From Trissonchulus latispiculum (lineage: Eukaryota > Nematoda > Enoplea > Enoplida > Ironidae): DNA of 64,000 nt. Position numbers and translations under genes: made by a program. The notes beneath the pieces are model-generated. The model saw only the letters and a program-made list of their open reading frames with translations, searched no databases and was not told the origin of the DNA. The stretch's first letter is position 1; the number at the start of each line of letters is the position of its first letter. The stretch covers positions 1 through 64,000 of the forward strand of contig JASAND010016500.1 in the NCBI GenBank assembly GCA_030248195.1. Direction: 5' to 3'. This document shows positions 20,974 to 31,939 of this stretch, one piece after another.

Positions 20974-21312
20974 CAAGAGTACATAATAACTAAGAGAGTG
21001 ACAAGCGTCAAGCTCTTAGTTATTAGACTTGGGACATCATCTGCGCGATAACGGCTGACCCCCCCCCCACAAATTAGACCCATCGCTTCAAAGAATTTTG
21101 CACGCTATGTTTGTGTTGTAAAGCTCACAACTACTCAGTTGGTTCAATGTGCGTCTGTTGCGAGCTTCAGCACACAAACATAGCGTGCAAAATTTTTTGA
21201 AGTGATGGGTCTAATTTGTGGGGGGGTCAGCCGTTATCGTGCAGATGATGTCCCAAGCCTTAATAACTAAGAGCTTGACGCTTGTCACACTCCTAGTTAT
21301 TATGTACTCTTG
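20974..21312. mobile_element. Foldback MITE, copy 2 (339 bp)
   Basis: This copy has the same palindromic architecture as 8845-9187, starting CAAGAGTACATAATAACT and ending with its complement, with a GGTTCAATGTGCGTCTGTTG loop. The flanking direct repeat GTAAAAG (20967-20973 and 21313-21319), or GGTAAAAG including the terminal G, shows it transposed as a unit. The two copies differ at scattered positions and in C-run length. Confidence 0.9.
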
Positions 21313-21371
21313 GTAAAAGGAAGACATTGGCATCCAGCTTCACAAATACAACGTAAAAAGGTTCCATTTGA

Positions 21372-21520
21372 AAGTGTACAAACTGCAGCTGTACAATTTA
21401 AAACTTTACAAAACATTTTGTACAATTAGAAACTGTACAAAACTGTTTGTACAATTTGAAATTGTACGTACAGTTTCAAATTGCAAAAGATTCCTTGCAC
21501 AAATTGAAAATGCAAAATTA
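21372..21520. repeat. Palindromic GTACAATTTGAAACTGTAC-like tandem motif
   Basis: About six overlapping copies of a TGTACAATTTRAAAYTGTAC-type motif alternate in orientation, so the stretch can fold on itself. The last copies drift to TTGCAAAAGATTCC. No coding potential. It may be the end of a larger decayed element. Confidence 0.5.
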
Positions 21521-22721
21521 AATAACATAATGGGAATTTTGTTGGAGAAGTAGAGAGAGATTGCTAAGGTTCGTGGTGAGCGTGTGATTTTGAAGCTAAA
21601 GAAATAAACTCAAACAAAAGTAAGTTTATTTCGAGGACATGATAATTTCGTACAAATAAAGAACAATATAGTATGACTGACCGTGTACAATATAATTTCC
21701 CCATCCCCGCATAACCAACCTCTAACCTTGATTACCGATCCTGAGGCCCTACAATTTGATGATGAATTTTGAACCAAGAGAAAAGTGACCGAAAATGAAG
21801 AAAATTCCCTCATTTAAATATTGGCTAAACTAATTTGCATATTGCGAAAATGCCGAAATTTCTAATTTGCATATTTGTTACGAAGTTCGTAGATTTTTGC
21901 AAGCAAGGAAATTTCCACAAACATATATGAGTGGATTTCTGAATAGTTCAGAACTAGAGCTGTTGTTAGCGGGCAACCTTGAAATATCTATTGTCTTCGT
22001 ACTATGCCAGTTGATTAGAATTAGTAGGCATAGTAAAACCTATAAATATCAGTTTGTTTCGATGAGCGGTTAATGAGTAAGGTCCATTTTTGTGATTTTG
22101 CCATGGCAGCTAAATGGCCAATTTTACTTTCTGACTTTGTTCTACTGTATTGACAGACATAGACGTGGTACGTTGTTATTTTTGGTCCTCAAATTGTTCA
22201 TGGAGCTCTACTAGGCTATGCAAAAGGCTATGCTTCTTGAGCTGTCATGTAGTTTCCGAAACCTGCAGCTTTACGGTCACTGACCCCACCAGTCGAAAGT
22301 AGTGCGCAGTAAGTTTATTCGAGCTAGAGAACTTATTACTGCGAGGCGGTTCGCAATTTTTTAATATATCATTTTTAGGATAATATTAAGCCTGCTGGCC
22401 AAAAATGATCCAAATCCCTGACCTAGTTTTGAGATATGGCTCTTCAAAGTTCGAAAAAATCGCCGGTTTTGGGCAAAACAGCGATGAACTCAAGTTTGAG
22501 CCACCGCCACAATAGCCGACTAATGGAAAAAGATAGTGAGCTAATATTTTCAGCACATAAACTAGGTATAACCATAGATAGTCTTTTAGATCAATTTCAG
22601 CCAAATTTGACAAATTTTATTTTTTTCGAGTTTTCAACACCCAACATGTGACCGAAAAATCGAAAAAACTAAATTTCTCAAGCTTGGTTGAAATTGATCG
22701 AAAACACTATGTGTGAGGGAA

Positions 22722-22984
22722 GCAGGCATAGGAAAGATTGGTAAGTCTGCAATGGGAGTTCAGTCCCAGGGCTGGTGGACCAAGAAGAAACCAAGGACAA
22801 ACACAAGACAGGAGGCGTCAGGCATCCTCGAACCCACGAAACCAGGACCTAGAAGAGAGAAGGGAAGAGGGAGGATGAGCTTTTCACTCACCATTGAAGA
22901 ATTGGTCCCGTCAGGGATCGAACAGCTGAACGGGACAATGAGGTGAACTCCCATTACAGGTTTATCAATCTTTCCTATGCCTGC
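22722..22984 (-). mobile_element. SINE-like repeat, copy 1, flanked by a 41-bp inverted repeat
   Basis: The body (22768-22943) matches the repeat at 23209 closely but lacks most of its tRNA-like head. The right 41 bp (22944-22984), TGAACTCCCATTACAGGTTT onward, recurs in reverse complement on the left (22722-22762) with a few mismatches. The right arm belongs to the family because copy 2 has it too. The left arm looks like an inverted duplication of it. Confidence 0.65.
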
Positions 22985-23208
22985 TTACCTTACATCTCCC
23001 CGTGTTTCTTTAAGACGCCGCTTACTCAACTCGGAATCGAACAAGAGCGCATCCAGCTCAGGGCTTTCTGAGCCAAAGAGATCCGTGCTGCCCGACACAC
23101 GTTCCAGACCTCTTTAAATCCAACCAACCAGAAGCACCTACTGGGGGACCGGAGACAGGAGTCCAATCCGGTTCCTCCTGGCAGCCTCGCCACATGTAGC
23201 GCTTCTAC

Positions 23209-23470
23209 CAGGCTGGTGGATCAAGAAGAAATCAAGGACAAGCCCAAGACGGGAGGCGTCAGGCACTCTGGTACCCACGAAACCAGGACCTAAAAAAATG
23301 AAGAAAAGAGGGCGATCAGCTTTTCACTCACCGTTGAACGTAAAGAATTGGTCCCGCCGGGGATCCAACCACGGCTCTTCTGCTCCGGAGACAGACATGC
23401 TAACCACTACACCACGGCTGAACTACCATTGCAGGCTTATCAATCTTATGGCTGCTTCCCTTACATATTT
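23209..23470 (-). mobile_element. tRNA-derived SINE-like repeat, copy 2
   Basis: This copy includes a tRNA-like block at 23350-23418 on the minus strand: GCCGTGGTGTAGTGGTTAGC (D-arm/A-box type), an anticodon-like loop CTCCGGA, and a weak T-arm with GGATCCCCGG. The body carries AAGACGGGAGGCGTCAGGCA and ACCCACGAAACCAGGACCTA, shared with copy 1. The head-body structure fits a tRNA-derived SINE; the terminal tail was not identified. Confidence 0.6.
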
Positions 23471-23889
23471 AACATTCAAGTCTTTCCCTATTCTACCAAG
23501 TTGGTTGCCCGTCGAGGGCATTTCCCCCTTAGTTTCGCCTATTTTTCCGCGTAGAGAAAAATCATGTCGGAGAAGTTACGTGTACACATAATGTAAGCAA
23601 TGCTAGCTACCGTGAACAGGCTTGAATGATAACGTTCTAGTTGAACTGAATGTATTTGCTGAAGCGGAAAACTGTCTGTTAGTAGCCTTTTCAGAACTTA
23701 ATACACCGACCGTTATCCCAGGCTGGAAGGCCACTGTTCATGGCCATGTCAGAACCTTATACGCGGTGCGTCATCGTAGGCAGGAGGGCCATTTTAAGAA
23801 CCTAAAACACGGTGCGCAAAGCATGTATAAATTCAATGGAAATTCAATAAATTGCAAATTCTATAAATTCAACTCTGAAATTTTGATTC

Positions 23890-24215
23890 TTGACCATTTT
23901 TGACCCTTGGTAAACATGGCACAGACCGCTGGTTCCACTTTAGAGGGGTCCTTCAATGAGAAAAACTGTTCAACTCCCAAAGGGCTTTCATTTGATACCA
24001 AAGTTGACCAAGTTTGAAAATTTTTAATTTTGACCATTTTTGACCGGTCCATACCCCTGGCCAGAGAACAGGAACACTTTAGAGGGGTTCTCCAATGGCA
24101 AAATTGTTCGCCTCACCAAGGGCTTTCAGTTGACACCAAACTTGACCACTTCTGGAAATTTCGATTTTGAGCCATTTTAGGCCCGGTCCTGGGTCCGGAC
24201 CCCTGGGCAGGGTGC
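23890..24215 (-). repeat. Two diverged units of a roughly 147-bp repeat related to 36290-36710
   Basis: Read in reverse, the units carry TTTGGTATCAAATGAAAGCC followed by a GAGG..ATTG..GGACCCCTC block and a GGTCAAAAATGG block, as in the array inside the demethylase gene at 36290-36710. The two arrays have opposite orientation. Confidence 0.65.
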
Positions 24216-24248
24216 CACAGAGGTCCGGGCGGAACCTACTGTAGCCTA

Positions 24249-24545
24249 GGGCCCGTATTCATAAAACGCTGGTATCCATACCAATGGTATCAATACAACT
24301 GGTATGGACACCAGTGGTTAGAAAACCAATTGGGTTACTTTATCAAATTCACAAAGCTCTGGTTTGTCAAACCAGAGTGTCACCATCTAAAGCTCTCTCC
24401 TAACCATGGTTTGCATACCAGTGGTATGGCAGAAAAATGAAAAGCCCTTTCATGTTTAGCAGTGGTATGCATACCACTGGTATCGAATATTCGATATCGT
24501 ATTCGAATGAATAGGATACCAGTGGTATGCCTTATAATACGCTGC
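24249..24545. repeat. Cluster of ATACCAGTGGTAT palindromes
   Basis: Starting with GGGCCCGTATTCATAAAACG, the segment holds at least six copies of the self-complementary motif CATACCAGTGGTATG or halves of it, including CAGTGGTATGCATACCACTG near 24461. It ends near TTATAATACGC, which partly mirrors the start. It is probably a MITE with subterminal palindromes. Confidence 0.55.
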
Positions 24546-27160
24546 AGTCAAATAATATGAAAAGGGGGCCCCCTACCCCAAATCCCCGTTACACCTATAG
24601 GGTCTGGACCATAGTTTCACCGGAAATTTTGGTTGGGGGAGGGTAAACCTTGAAAATTTGGCGGTCGACTCCCAAAATGTGATGGGGAGTGAGTACCCCC
24701 CCTCCCATAGGTGTGTTAGGGGGGGCGGGGGGACCCCCTCCCACTAAAATGACAAATTTTGGCGACCCCCCCCAGATTTTCAGATTTTTGCTATCCCCCC
24801 CCCAGATTTTTGGCCAAAAAGTGGCCAAAATGCCATAAAATCGAAAATGTAGGGGGGGATACCCCCACCATAGTTTCCCTAGGGGGGGTGTGGGGGGTTG
24901 GGGGGGTACTCCCCCCAAAATTTTCGACCAACTTTAGCTCACCAAATTTTTGGACTATCCCTCCCCCCACTTTTGGTTACCCCCCCCGAACCCCCCCCCA
25001 GCACTTTTTGGGGTCAAAAAGTTAGCTAAATTTTGCTAAAAAATGGTCATTTTTTGAAAAAATTTTCTCAAATTTTGGCTTAAAATTGATTTAAAACGGT
25101 GTAAAAACGCCTAAAACGATAAAAAGAAGCCTTGTTTCGACAAAAAACGCGTTAAAATACAGAAAATTTTGCGTTTTTAGGCCATTTTTTGAATTTTCTG
25201 AGGTCCGAATTTTGGGGGGGGGTGGGTTCGAGGAGGGGTACTCTCCATCACATTTTGGGGGTCGACCACCCAATTTCCGAAGTTTACCCCCCCCCCCCCA
25301 ACCTAAATTTCCAGGGAAACTATGCCCCCCACTGTCCGTCGGAAACCATAGGTGTACCACCTGTTTGGGTTGGGGGGGAGTAGAAAGTCCAAATTTGGCT
25401 CGGGGGACCCAACCAAAATCCGAAATTTGGGGGGGGGACCCCCCTAAACTGTACCCAAGTTTTTTTAGCTCAAAATGCTCCTTTTTCGATGTACAGTACA
25501 TTAAACGTACTCAAAAGCTTCTGCCAATAGTTTTCGTATGCGAAAACAGTGCTTGAAAATTGACAAATTTGTGCTAAAATATGCTTTAAATTAGCCCAGA
25601 TTCTGCTTTATAATTGCGTATATTACCTTTTAATTGCTATAAATAACCATCTTTAGCTGTTTATAGCTGATTTACATCCATTTTTTCGAATTTTTTAAAA
25701 AATTTTCAGAAATTGCAAAAAATTTTTTCAAAAATTTTGCATTTTTTACTTGGTTTGGACCCAGTTTTAGGGGAGGAGGGGGGTTTGAGCTCGGCTTGGG
25801 GGGGGGGGGGAGTAGTTGCGGCCGGATAGGGGGGGAGGGGGGTCTGGCCTCTCCGTGGGGGGGGGTCTCACAGGGGGTAAACTGTATGCTGGTTCACCTA
25901 TGTCGGAAACCCCCCTCCCCAGATTTTTTGCCCAGCCACACCTATGCCCCCTCCACCCATAGGTGTAACGGGGATTTGGGTTGGGGGGGGCCCTCCATAG
26001 TTTCCCTGGAAATTTTGGTTGGGAGGGCAAACTTGGAGCTGGAGGGAAATCTGTGCTTATTCTAGTGGGCGGGGGGGGGGGGGTGGGGGCGGGGGGGCCC
26101 CCCTCCCATAAACACCCTCCCCCCCCAAAAACCCCCCCCCCCCCCCAAAAATCGCCCCCCCCCCAAAAAAGTGGGTGCCCCTTTTGGTACCAAATTTTAC
26201 CCTGAAAAATTCGCTCAGAAGGCCAAATTTTCAAAAATTTTCCGGCTTCGCCGGATATTTTTACTCATTTTTTGCCTTTTTTAACACAAAATGTGCTTAT
26301 TTTTGCAATAAAAATCAACTTTTGTAGTGCGTGCTACAAAAATAGCGCTATTTTTAGCATATTTTTCGAAAAATTTTCGCCCCCCCTCCAAAAATTCCTT
26401 TCCCTTCGGACCTCTGGGCCCCCCCAAGAAGACCCCCCCAAGAAAAAATCCCTAGAATAAGCCCAGTGGTGGTCGACCCCCGAAATGTGATGGGGAGTAC
26501 CCCCCCCCCACAGTTCGGACCTCAGAAAATTCAAAAAATGGCCTAAAAACGCAAAATCTTTTGTATTTTAACGTTTTTTTGTAAAAACAAGGCTTGTTTT
26601 TATCGTTTTAGGCGTTTTTACACCGTTTTAAACCGATTTTAAGCCAAAATTTGAGAAAAAATTTTCAAAACTGACCATTTTTTGCAAAATTTAGCTAACT
26701 TTTTGGCCCCAAAAAGTGCTGGGGGCCGGGGCGGGGGGGTTTCGGGGGGGTACCAAAAGTGGGGGGAGGGATAGTCCAAAAATCTGGGGGAGGGTAAACT
26801 TGGTCGAAAAATTTGGGGGGGATACCCCCGCTGGGGAAACTCTTGCCCCTCCCTCGTAATTTTGGGGGGGCCTTTTTGGACCTCCCGAAACGCCCCCACG
26901 ACCCCCCACATAGGTGTGTTAGGGGGGGGGTGGGGGGTTACCCCCCACCAAAATGACAAATTTTGGCGACCCCCCCAGATTTTCAGGTTTTTTGCTACCC
27001 CCCCCCCAGATTTTTGGGCATAAAGTGGCCAAAAATGGCATAAAATCGAAAATTTAGGGGGGGGGGTTCCCCACCCTCCGTCGGACCCCCCCCCCCCCAG
27101 ATTTTTTGCCCAGCCACACCTATGCCCCCCCAAACCTCCCCCAAAAAATTTTTTCTATTT
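24546..27160. repeat. Composite repeat block rich in G and C runs
   Basis: Repeated pieces occur in both orientations: CCCAAATCCCCGTTACACCTAT near 24578 and its complement near 25960; a module of about 190 bp containing TTTTAGGCGTTTTTACACCG at 26525-26720 (+) and 25010-25210 (-); and TTTTCGACCAACTTT/AAATTTTGGGG pieces. Runs of 7-14 G or C are frequent. The proline- and glycine-rich open frames here come from the runs. The same modules reappear at 31940-33610, so this is a repeat family rather than unique DNA. Confidence 0.65.
26051..26466. mobile_element. G-run MITE with CTGGGCTTATTCTAG ends, copy 1
   Basis: The left end CTGTGCTTATTCTAG faces CTAGAATAAGCCCAG at 26452-26466. Inside are a G/C-run block, TTTTTGGTACCAAATTTTAC-like sequence, GAAAAATTCGCTCAGAAGGC and a CCGGCTTCGCCGG hairpin. 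Relatives are at 33620-33917 and 45313-45637. Confidence 0.6.
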
Positions 27161-27577
27161 TTATGTCAAAAGTTGCATTTTCAGCCATTGCTAATGCCGA
27201 AAAACATTCAACTATGAAGTAATTTTGACATTAGACAGGGGTTTTAAACTCGAAAACTTGATTGCCAACATGTTTCTAAGCTGTGTTTTTTATTTGCTCA
27301 AAAAAGTGCGCAATGACACACTTTTTTCCTGAAATAAGCAAAAAATTTTGGGCTTGTGCGCACGCTTGCGCAGTTTTTCCAGAGTCAGAAAAAAGAAATT
27401 ACTAAGATTATGCACTGAAAAGGTTCATAAAATTTGCTCGTGGGTGGCAATTTTACAAAATTTTTGTAGAATTTTTTTAGAAGCACCCCAGACGCAGTTA
27501 TTTGCAGTCGTAACTACGTATTATCTTTGAAATCGAACTAAATGACTAGGGTATGCAACTCATTGTAAATTCATATT

Positions 27578-27579
27578 CT

Positions 27580-27636
<57 letters not shown>
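27578..27636. repeat. (AC)n(AT)n microsatellite, left part
   Basis: A run of about ten AC dinucleotides is followed by about 19 AT dinucleotides. The AT run continues after each of two inserted elements (28739-28764 and 30818-30850), so one original AT tract appears to have been split twice. Confidence 0.85.
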
Positions 27637-27639
<3 letters not shown>

Positions 27640-28738
27640 GGTTTTTTTTTGTGCATTTTACTGTGCATATGCACACTTTTTTTCCAAAATGCACACTCGA
27701 ATTTAAAAATGCACACATAAATGCACAGTCAAATTTTGCTTCCGCTAACCACAAAATGCTCTAAAAAATTTCCAAAGTGCTTTAAATTTTAAAAAAAGCT
27801 CTAGCGTTTAGCTGGGGGCTGCCGCCCCCAGACCCCCGCTTTTTCTTACGTATATACTATTTTTCGGTCATGGCAACGTCGCTACAACCTTTCTTTGTTT
27901 TATTCTTCCTCACTAAAGCCACTAATTATTGAAATATTTTTGCTTTAGATTGTAAGTATATATTTATACTAGTGTCAGTGTGCGTTCCTTCATCGTCAAA
28001 AATAAAACGCTAGATTAAGCCAATTTTTCTTAAAGCATTTCTTTACATTTTCTTCCTCTACAACGGTTCGACGTGTGCAATGCTAGCTCTCTTATTGCCG
28101 TTTGTTAATCTGTTAAAATGGTAAGAAGTTGTTCATAAAAATTTCTTTCGTGTTCAAAATTCCAAAAAAAACTCCCAACTTCTGGGGAACTCCGCCCCCA
28201 GACCTCCCCGGCGTCGACTTTCAATCTAATTTCTGCATTATGTATATATATGTTAGATGTATATATTAAATGGTTACCGCTCAGAACAGGGCTGAATTAC
28301 ACCAATACGTAATTTCAGCTCGGATTTTATCGTTACCTTGAAGAAATTCTTGAATTGTATAAGTAAATTTGGCATCAAATTGACAATCCTATGTTGATTT
28401 TATGTTATTCACAATTTTGCGCTTAATAGGTTCACAGCATTGCAGATGTCAAAACCCGACACCTATATACGTTAGTTTGTATAGTTCTGCATTTGCCTAA
28501 ATATCAGTATATGTGTGCTAACCAGTTAAGATTTAAAATAGTCATCAAAATATCAACTAAAGCGTGGGATTCCAGTTGAAGTCAAAAATGCGTAGAACAC
28601 AAAATTACGGCCAAAAATGTACGTTATAGTTCAAAATAAGCAATTTTTTAAAAATGCACACATTTTTTCCAAAATGCACACAATTTTTTAAAAATGCACA
28701 AAAAATGCACACTTGTCCGCAACCAAAAAAAAACCCTG
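27637..28738. mobile_element. hAT-like element with TGCACAC subterminal motifs (1.1 kb)
   Basis: The ends CAGGGTTTTTTTTTG and its complement CAAAAAAAAACCCTG (the right one interrupted by one base) lie against AT repeat on both sides, so an ATATATAT duplication is plausible but cannot be proven. The motif TGCACAC occurs about six times near the left end and five times, in matching orientation to the inverted end, near the right. No transposase frame remains. Confidence 0.7.
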
Positions 28739-28764
28739 ATATATATATATATATATATATATAT

Positions 28765-30817
28765 TAGGGATCGACCGGAACTCCAAAAAACCGGAACCGG
28801 AACCGGAACTGGCTTTAAAAAGCCGGAACCGGAACCGGAACCGGAACCAGCTCTTTAACACTACAAAAATCGAACATTTTTTCTGACGTTTTGGACAAAT
28901 TTTCCTCAATTTTTCGCTGTTTTGTAGTTACTACAACATTGTAATAACGTTTGAATTTTATTTTATATAGTTATTTCAATGCGAAAACATGAAATTGCAA
29001 TTTATTAAGAGAATTTTGTCTTATAGCATAGTTTAACTTTACTATAGCTTTAAGATTTTAATTATACACGGTATAAATATGCTATATATATTTATATTAA
29101 TCGAGCACATTTTCTATGAATAAACGGCATCTATATTTTACATTGTCGAATTTCGATGAATAATTTAATCGAAAGCAAGTTGACTTAAAGGAGATTTAAT
29201 GGCAAATAAAATTTGATTTATTACTTGGTTAAGCTGACCCTTAAATTAAGCTAAATAAGTAGATAGAAATTGATTCCACGAAATTTTTGCGAGCACCGGC
29301 AACTGCTCCTTCGACAAAATAAGTCATAAACATGTTTAGTTTTTATCTGGCTTGCCTGATAATTTCTAGTCATAATCAAAAAGTTCATTTAACTTAACTA
29401 GAGCCTCAAGAAAAGTTGCAGCATTGTCAAATCAAAATAAAAAATTGTCGTGAAAAAATTATGCCGAAATTGATATTTTTAGAAAATGAGAGATTCCTGT
29501 TACAATTTTAGTTTACTTTTATTCTCTCTGTACTCAAGACAAAATTAAAATAAATATTCCGAAAATTACAAATCTTGAACAAATTTCGTAATATAATATC
29601 TAATCTAGCTGTATTTGGCTATGAACTTAGGTATAAACATCAGCTACATAAGCTAAACTTGTTTAGAACATCGGCTTTTATATAATTCCTTAGCTTGTCA
29701 TTAAAACTTAGTATATATAATTACTTTGTTATTGGAGTTTTCTGAGTAAAATGCAAATGGCTTTTGCATGGTTGCATGCAATACATATATTAATTTTCAT
29801 CCATTAATCATATAAGCCAAAAGTTTTTCACAGGATTCACAAACAGTTGAATTAAGCAAATTCTCTAAGTTGAATTAAACGAAATTTCTCCTTTTTGGCT
29901 AGCTTCATCTGGATTTTGAAATTTAAATGACGTTTCTTCAAAATATTTTTAAACACCCTTGTTTTTTGTTCCATCCGTAATTTTTTAATATATAATTCTG
30001 TTAATCTCCGTAATAAATTAATTACTGAACAAACATGCAATAAACTTATGTAGTCCATGCTATTTAAACAATGAAAACGATCAAATTTAAGCTTAAGGTG
30101 GTGATTCCCTTTGGTCACAAAAGTTTGCACCATTATTACTCGTTCATTGCTTGGAGTTAAGAAGCCATTTTTATATCAAAATGTAGCTTGACATTTTCTC
30201 TTTTTAATTCATACCATGAAACTAATCTCGGGATTGCGCGGAGGGTGTTAGAACGCTAAAAGAATGTATTTCGGAAAGTTTTGCCAAATTTCATCCTGAT
30301 TTGCGCCGCCAACCAACAATTTATGCCCAAAAGGAATCACCACCTTAAACTGACATTTGATCATGCAACAACAGTGCACTGTATAATTCTGAAATAGCGT
30401 AGGTCTACGCCAAAGCTTTAATGATTTCATAGCATTAGGTATCTTCTACCAATACTTAAATTTAAAAGTGTCGGCGGACTTGTGCTATTAATCTATTAAT
30501 TAATCTGATTTTAAGTATAATATTACTTATTGTTATTTTATAATGTATTATTCATAACAATGATAGATTAGACATTATTATTATAAATTCTAAACATTCT
30601 AACTAATGCAATAGCGCCGCAGGCGAAAATTTTTGAATAAATCATATTCTGGTAAGAAAAGAATCGCAGTTTTTCAAAAAGTTTAACAAAATTTTTGAAA
30701 ATTTTAATAAAATTTTCTTTCGATCATTGGGATAAAATTGGTTCCGGTTCCGGTACGTTTTCAAAAACCGGAACCGGAACCAAAAAGTACCGGAACCGGA
30801 ATTCCGGTCGATCCCTA
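28765..30817. mobile_element. hAT-like element with GGAACCGGAACC subterminal arrays (2.05 kb)
   Basis: The ends are TAGGGATCGACCGGA and its exact complement TCCGGTCGATCCCTA. Next to each end lie tandem GGAACC units. Flanks are AT repeat (ATATATAT and ATATATTA). The interior is AT-rich with no coding frame that I recognise. A 248-bp TTAA-flanked element is nested at 30097-30344, so this element is older than that insertion. Confidence 0.75.
30097..30344. mobile_element. TTAA-flanked MITE, copy 1, nested (248 bp)
   Basis: The ends GGTGGTGATTCC and GGAATCACCACC are inverted and are flanked on both sides by TTAA (30093-30096, 30345-30348), the hallmark of piggyBac-type insertion. The first ~130 and last ~110 bp match the ends of the 982-bp element at 50593-51574, so this is an internally deleted relative. 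Confidence 0.85.
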
Positions 30818-30856
<39 letters not shown>

Positions 30857-31364
30857 TCTTTGAGTATTTGACTACACTATCACCGGAAAAACTTTTTCTG
30901 TTGCCTTTATTTTTCAACTCTCTGCTTTGGGTAGTGGGCTTTTTGGTATTTTTATAGAATTTGGCAGCTTCTGAGGGCTCCGATTGCCTTGTGTGGCTTG
31001 TTGATTTATACGTATATGCGCTAATCAGGCTATTCAGTTTTTAGTATATATATACATATATATATATTTGATGTAAGACATAAGCTGTCGTTTATGTACG
31101 TAATCGTAATTAAACTAAATTATAGTATTTTCGGCTATGCGCACTTTGTTAACGAATTGCGCGAAAAATTTAGAGGCAGTGCGCAGAAGAGCGCAAAAGA
31201 GTTTGAGCAAATAAAAAACACTGTTTCTAAGTCTAAAATAATGTTTAATGTTTAATGTTTAATGCCAGAGTACAGGATAACAATAACAAAGCATTGCGGT
31301 ACCAAATATACTGCTAGTGACCTGCAACTCAAAAGACACAGCAGAGCCGATTGTCCGGCTACTT

Positions 31365-31926
31365 AAGCTGAGCCTTTCACATATATAGAGAAGTCGCATT
31401 CTGTTAAAAGCATTTTCTTAAAAACAGCAGTATTAGCAGCATTCACCACACAATTAGGTAAATTATTCCAAATTGTACAGACACGATTTGAAAAGAAGTT
31501 TTGACGACATATATATTACTCGTGCACGCTTCTTAAATAATTTGAAGTTATTACCGCGACTATTTGGATTAGTGGACAATTCGAAGAAGTGATCAAACGG
31601 TAAATCAACAAGCTGATGAATAATTTTGTAAGTAAAAATTAAGTCTTTTACTAGACGGCGTTTTTCCAAGCTTAGTTTAGTTTAGGTCTAACATAAATCT
31701 TGAATAACTTAACCAAAAATATTGGATCACGACAAACAAAACATTTAAATATTAGGTTTACAGTTCTGTATGCTTTGGCCACAATTTCTGCATAATATCG
31801 ATCAAACTTTAAGTTTGTTTGCATAATTACACCAAGATCCCGAATCTGCTTTACAGATTCTAACGGGCGATTATTAATGTGATATACATGTAGAGGATTA
31901 TTATTACCGAAAAATATTACTACCAT
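31365..31926 (-). pseudogene. Non-LTR retrotransposon (LINE) 3' fragment, reverse transcriptase C-terminus
   Basis: Minus-strand pieces at 31926-31672 and 31669-31463, and a further frame down to about 31365, resemble the C-terminal part of Jockey/CR1-type reverse transcriptases. Visible are an RDLGV block, an IVAKAYR block, an RRLVKDLIFTYKI block and a final WNNLP..VV block. The pieces are in different frames and the usual YxxW..P stretch between them is missing, so the copy is 5'-truncated and dead. Confidence 0.75.
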
Positions 31927-31939
31927 TAAAATAAGGTCA

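Noticed and set aside
24595..27133. Proline/glycine-rich proteins on both strands
   Set aside because: They are translations of G and C runs in a repeat family that recurs at 31940-33610, and both strands are open at once.
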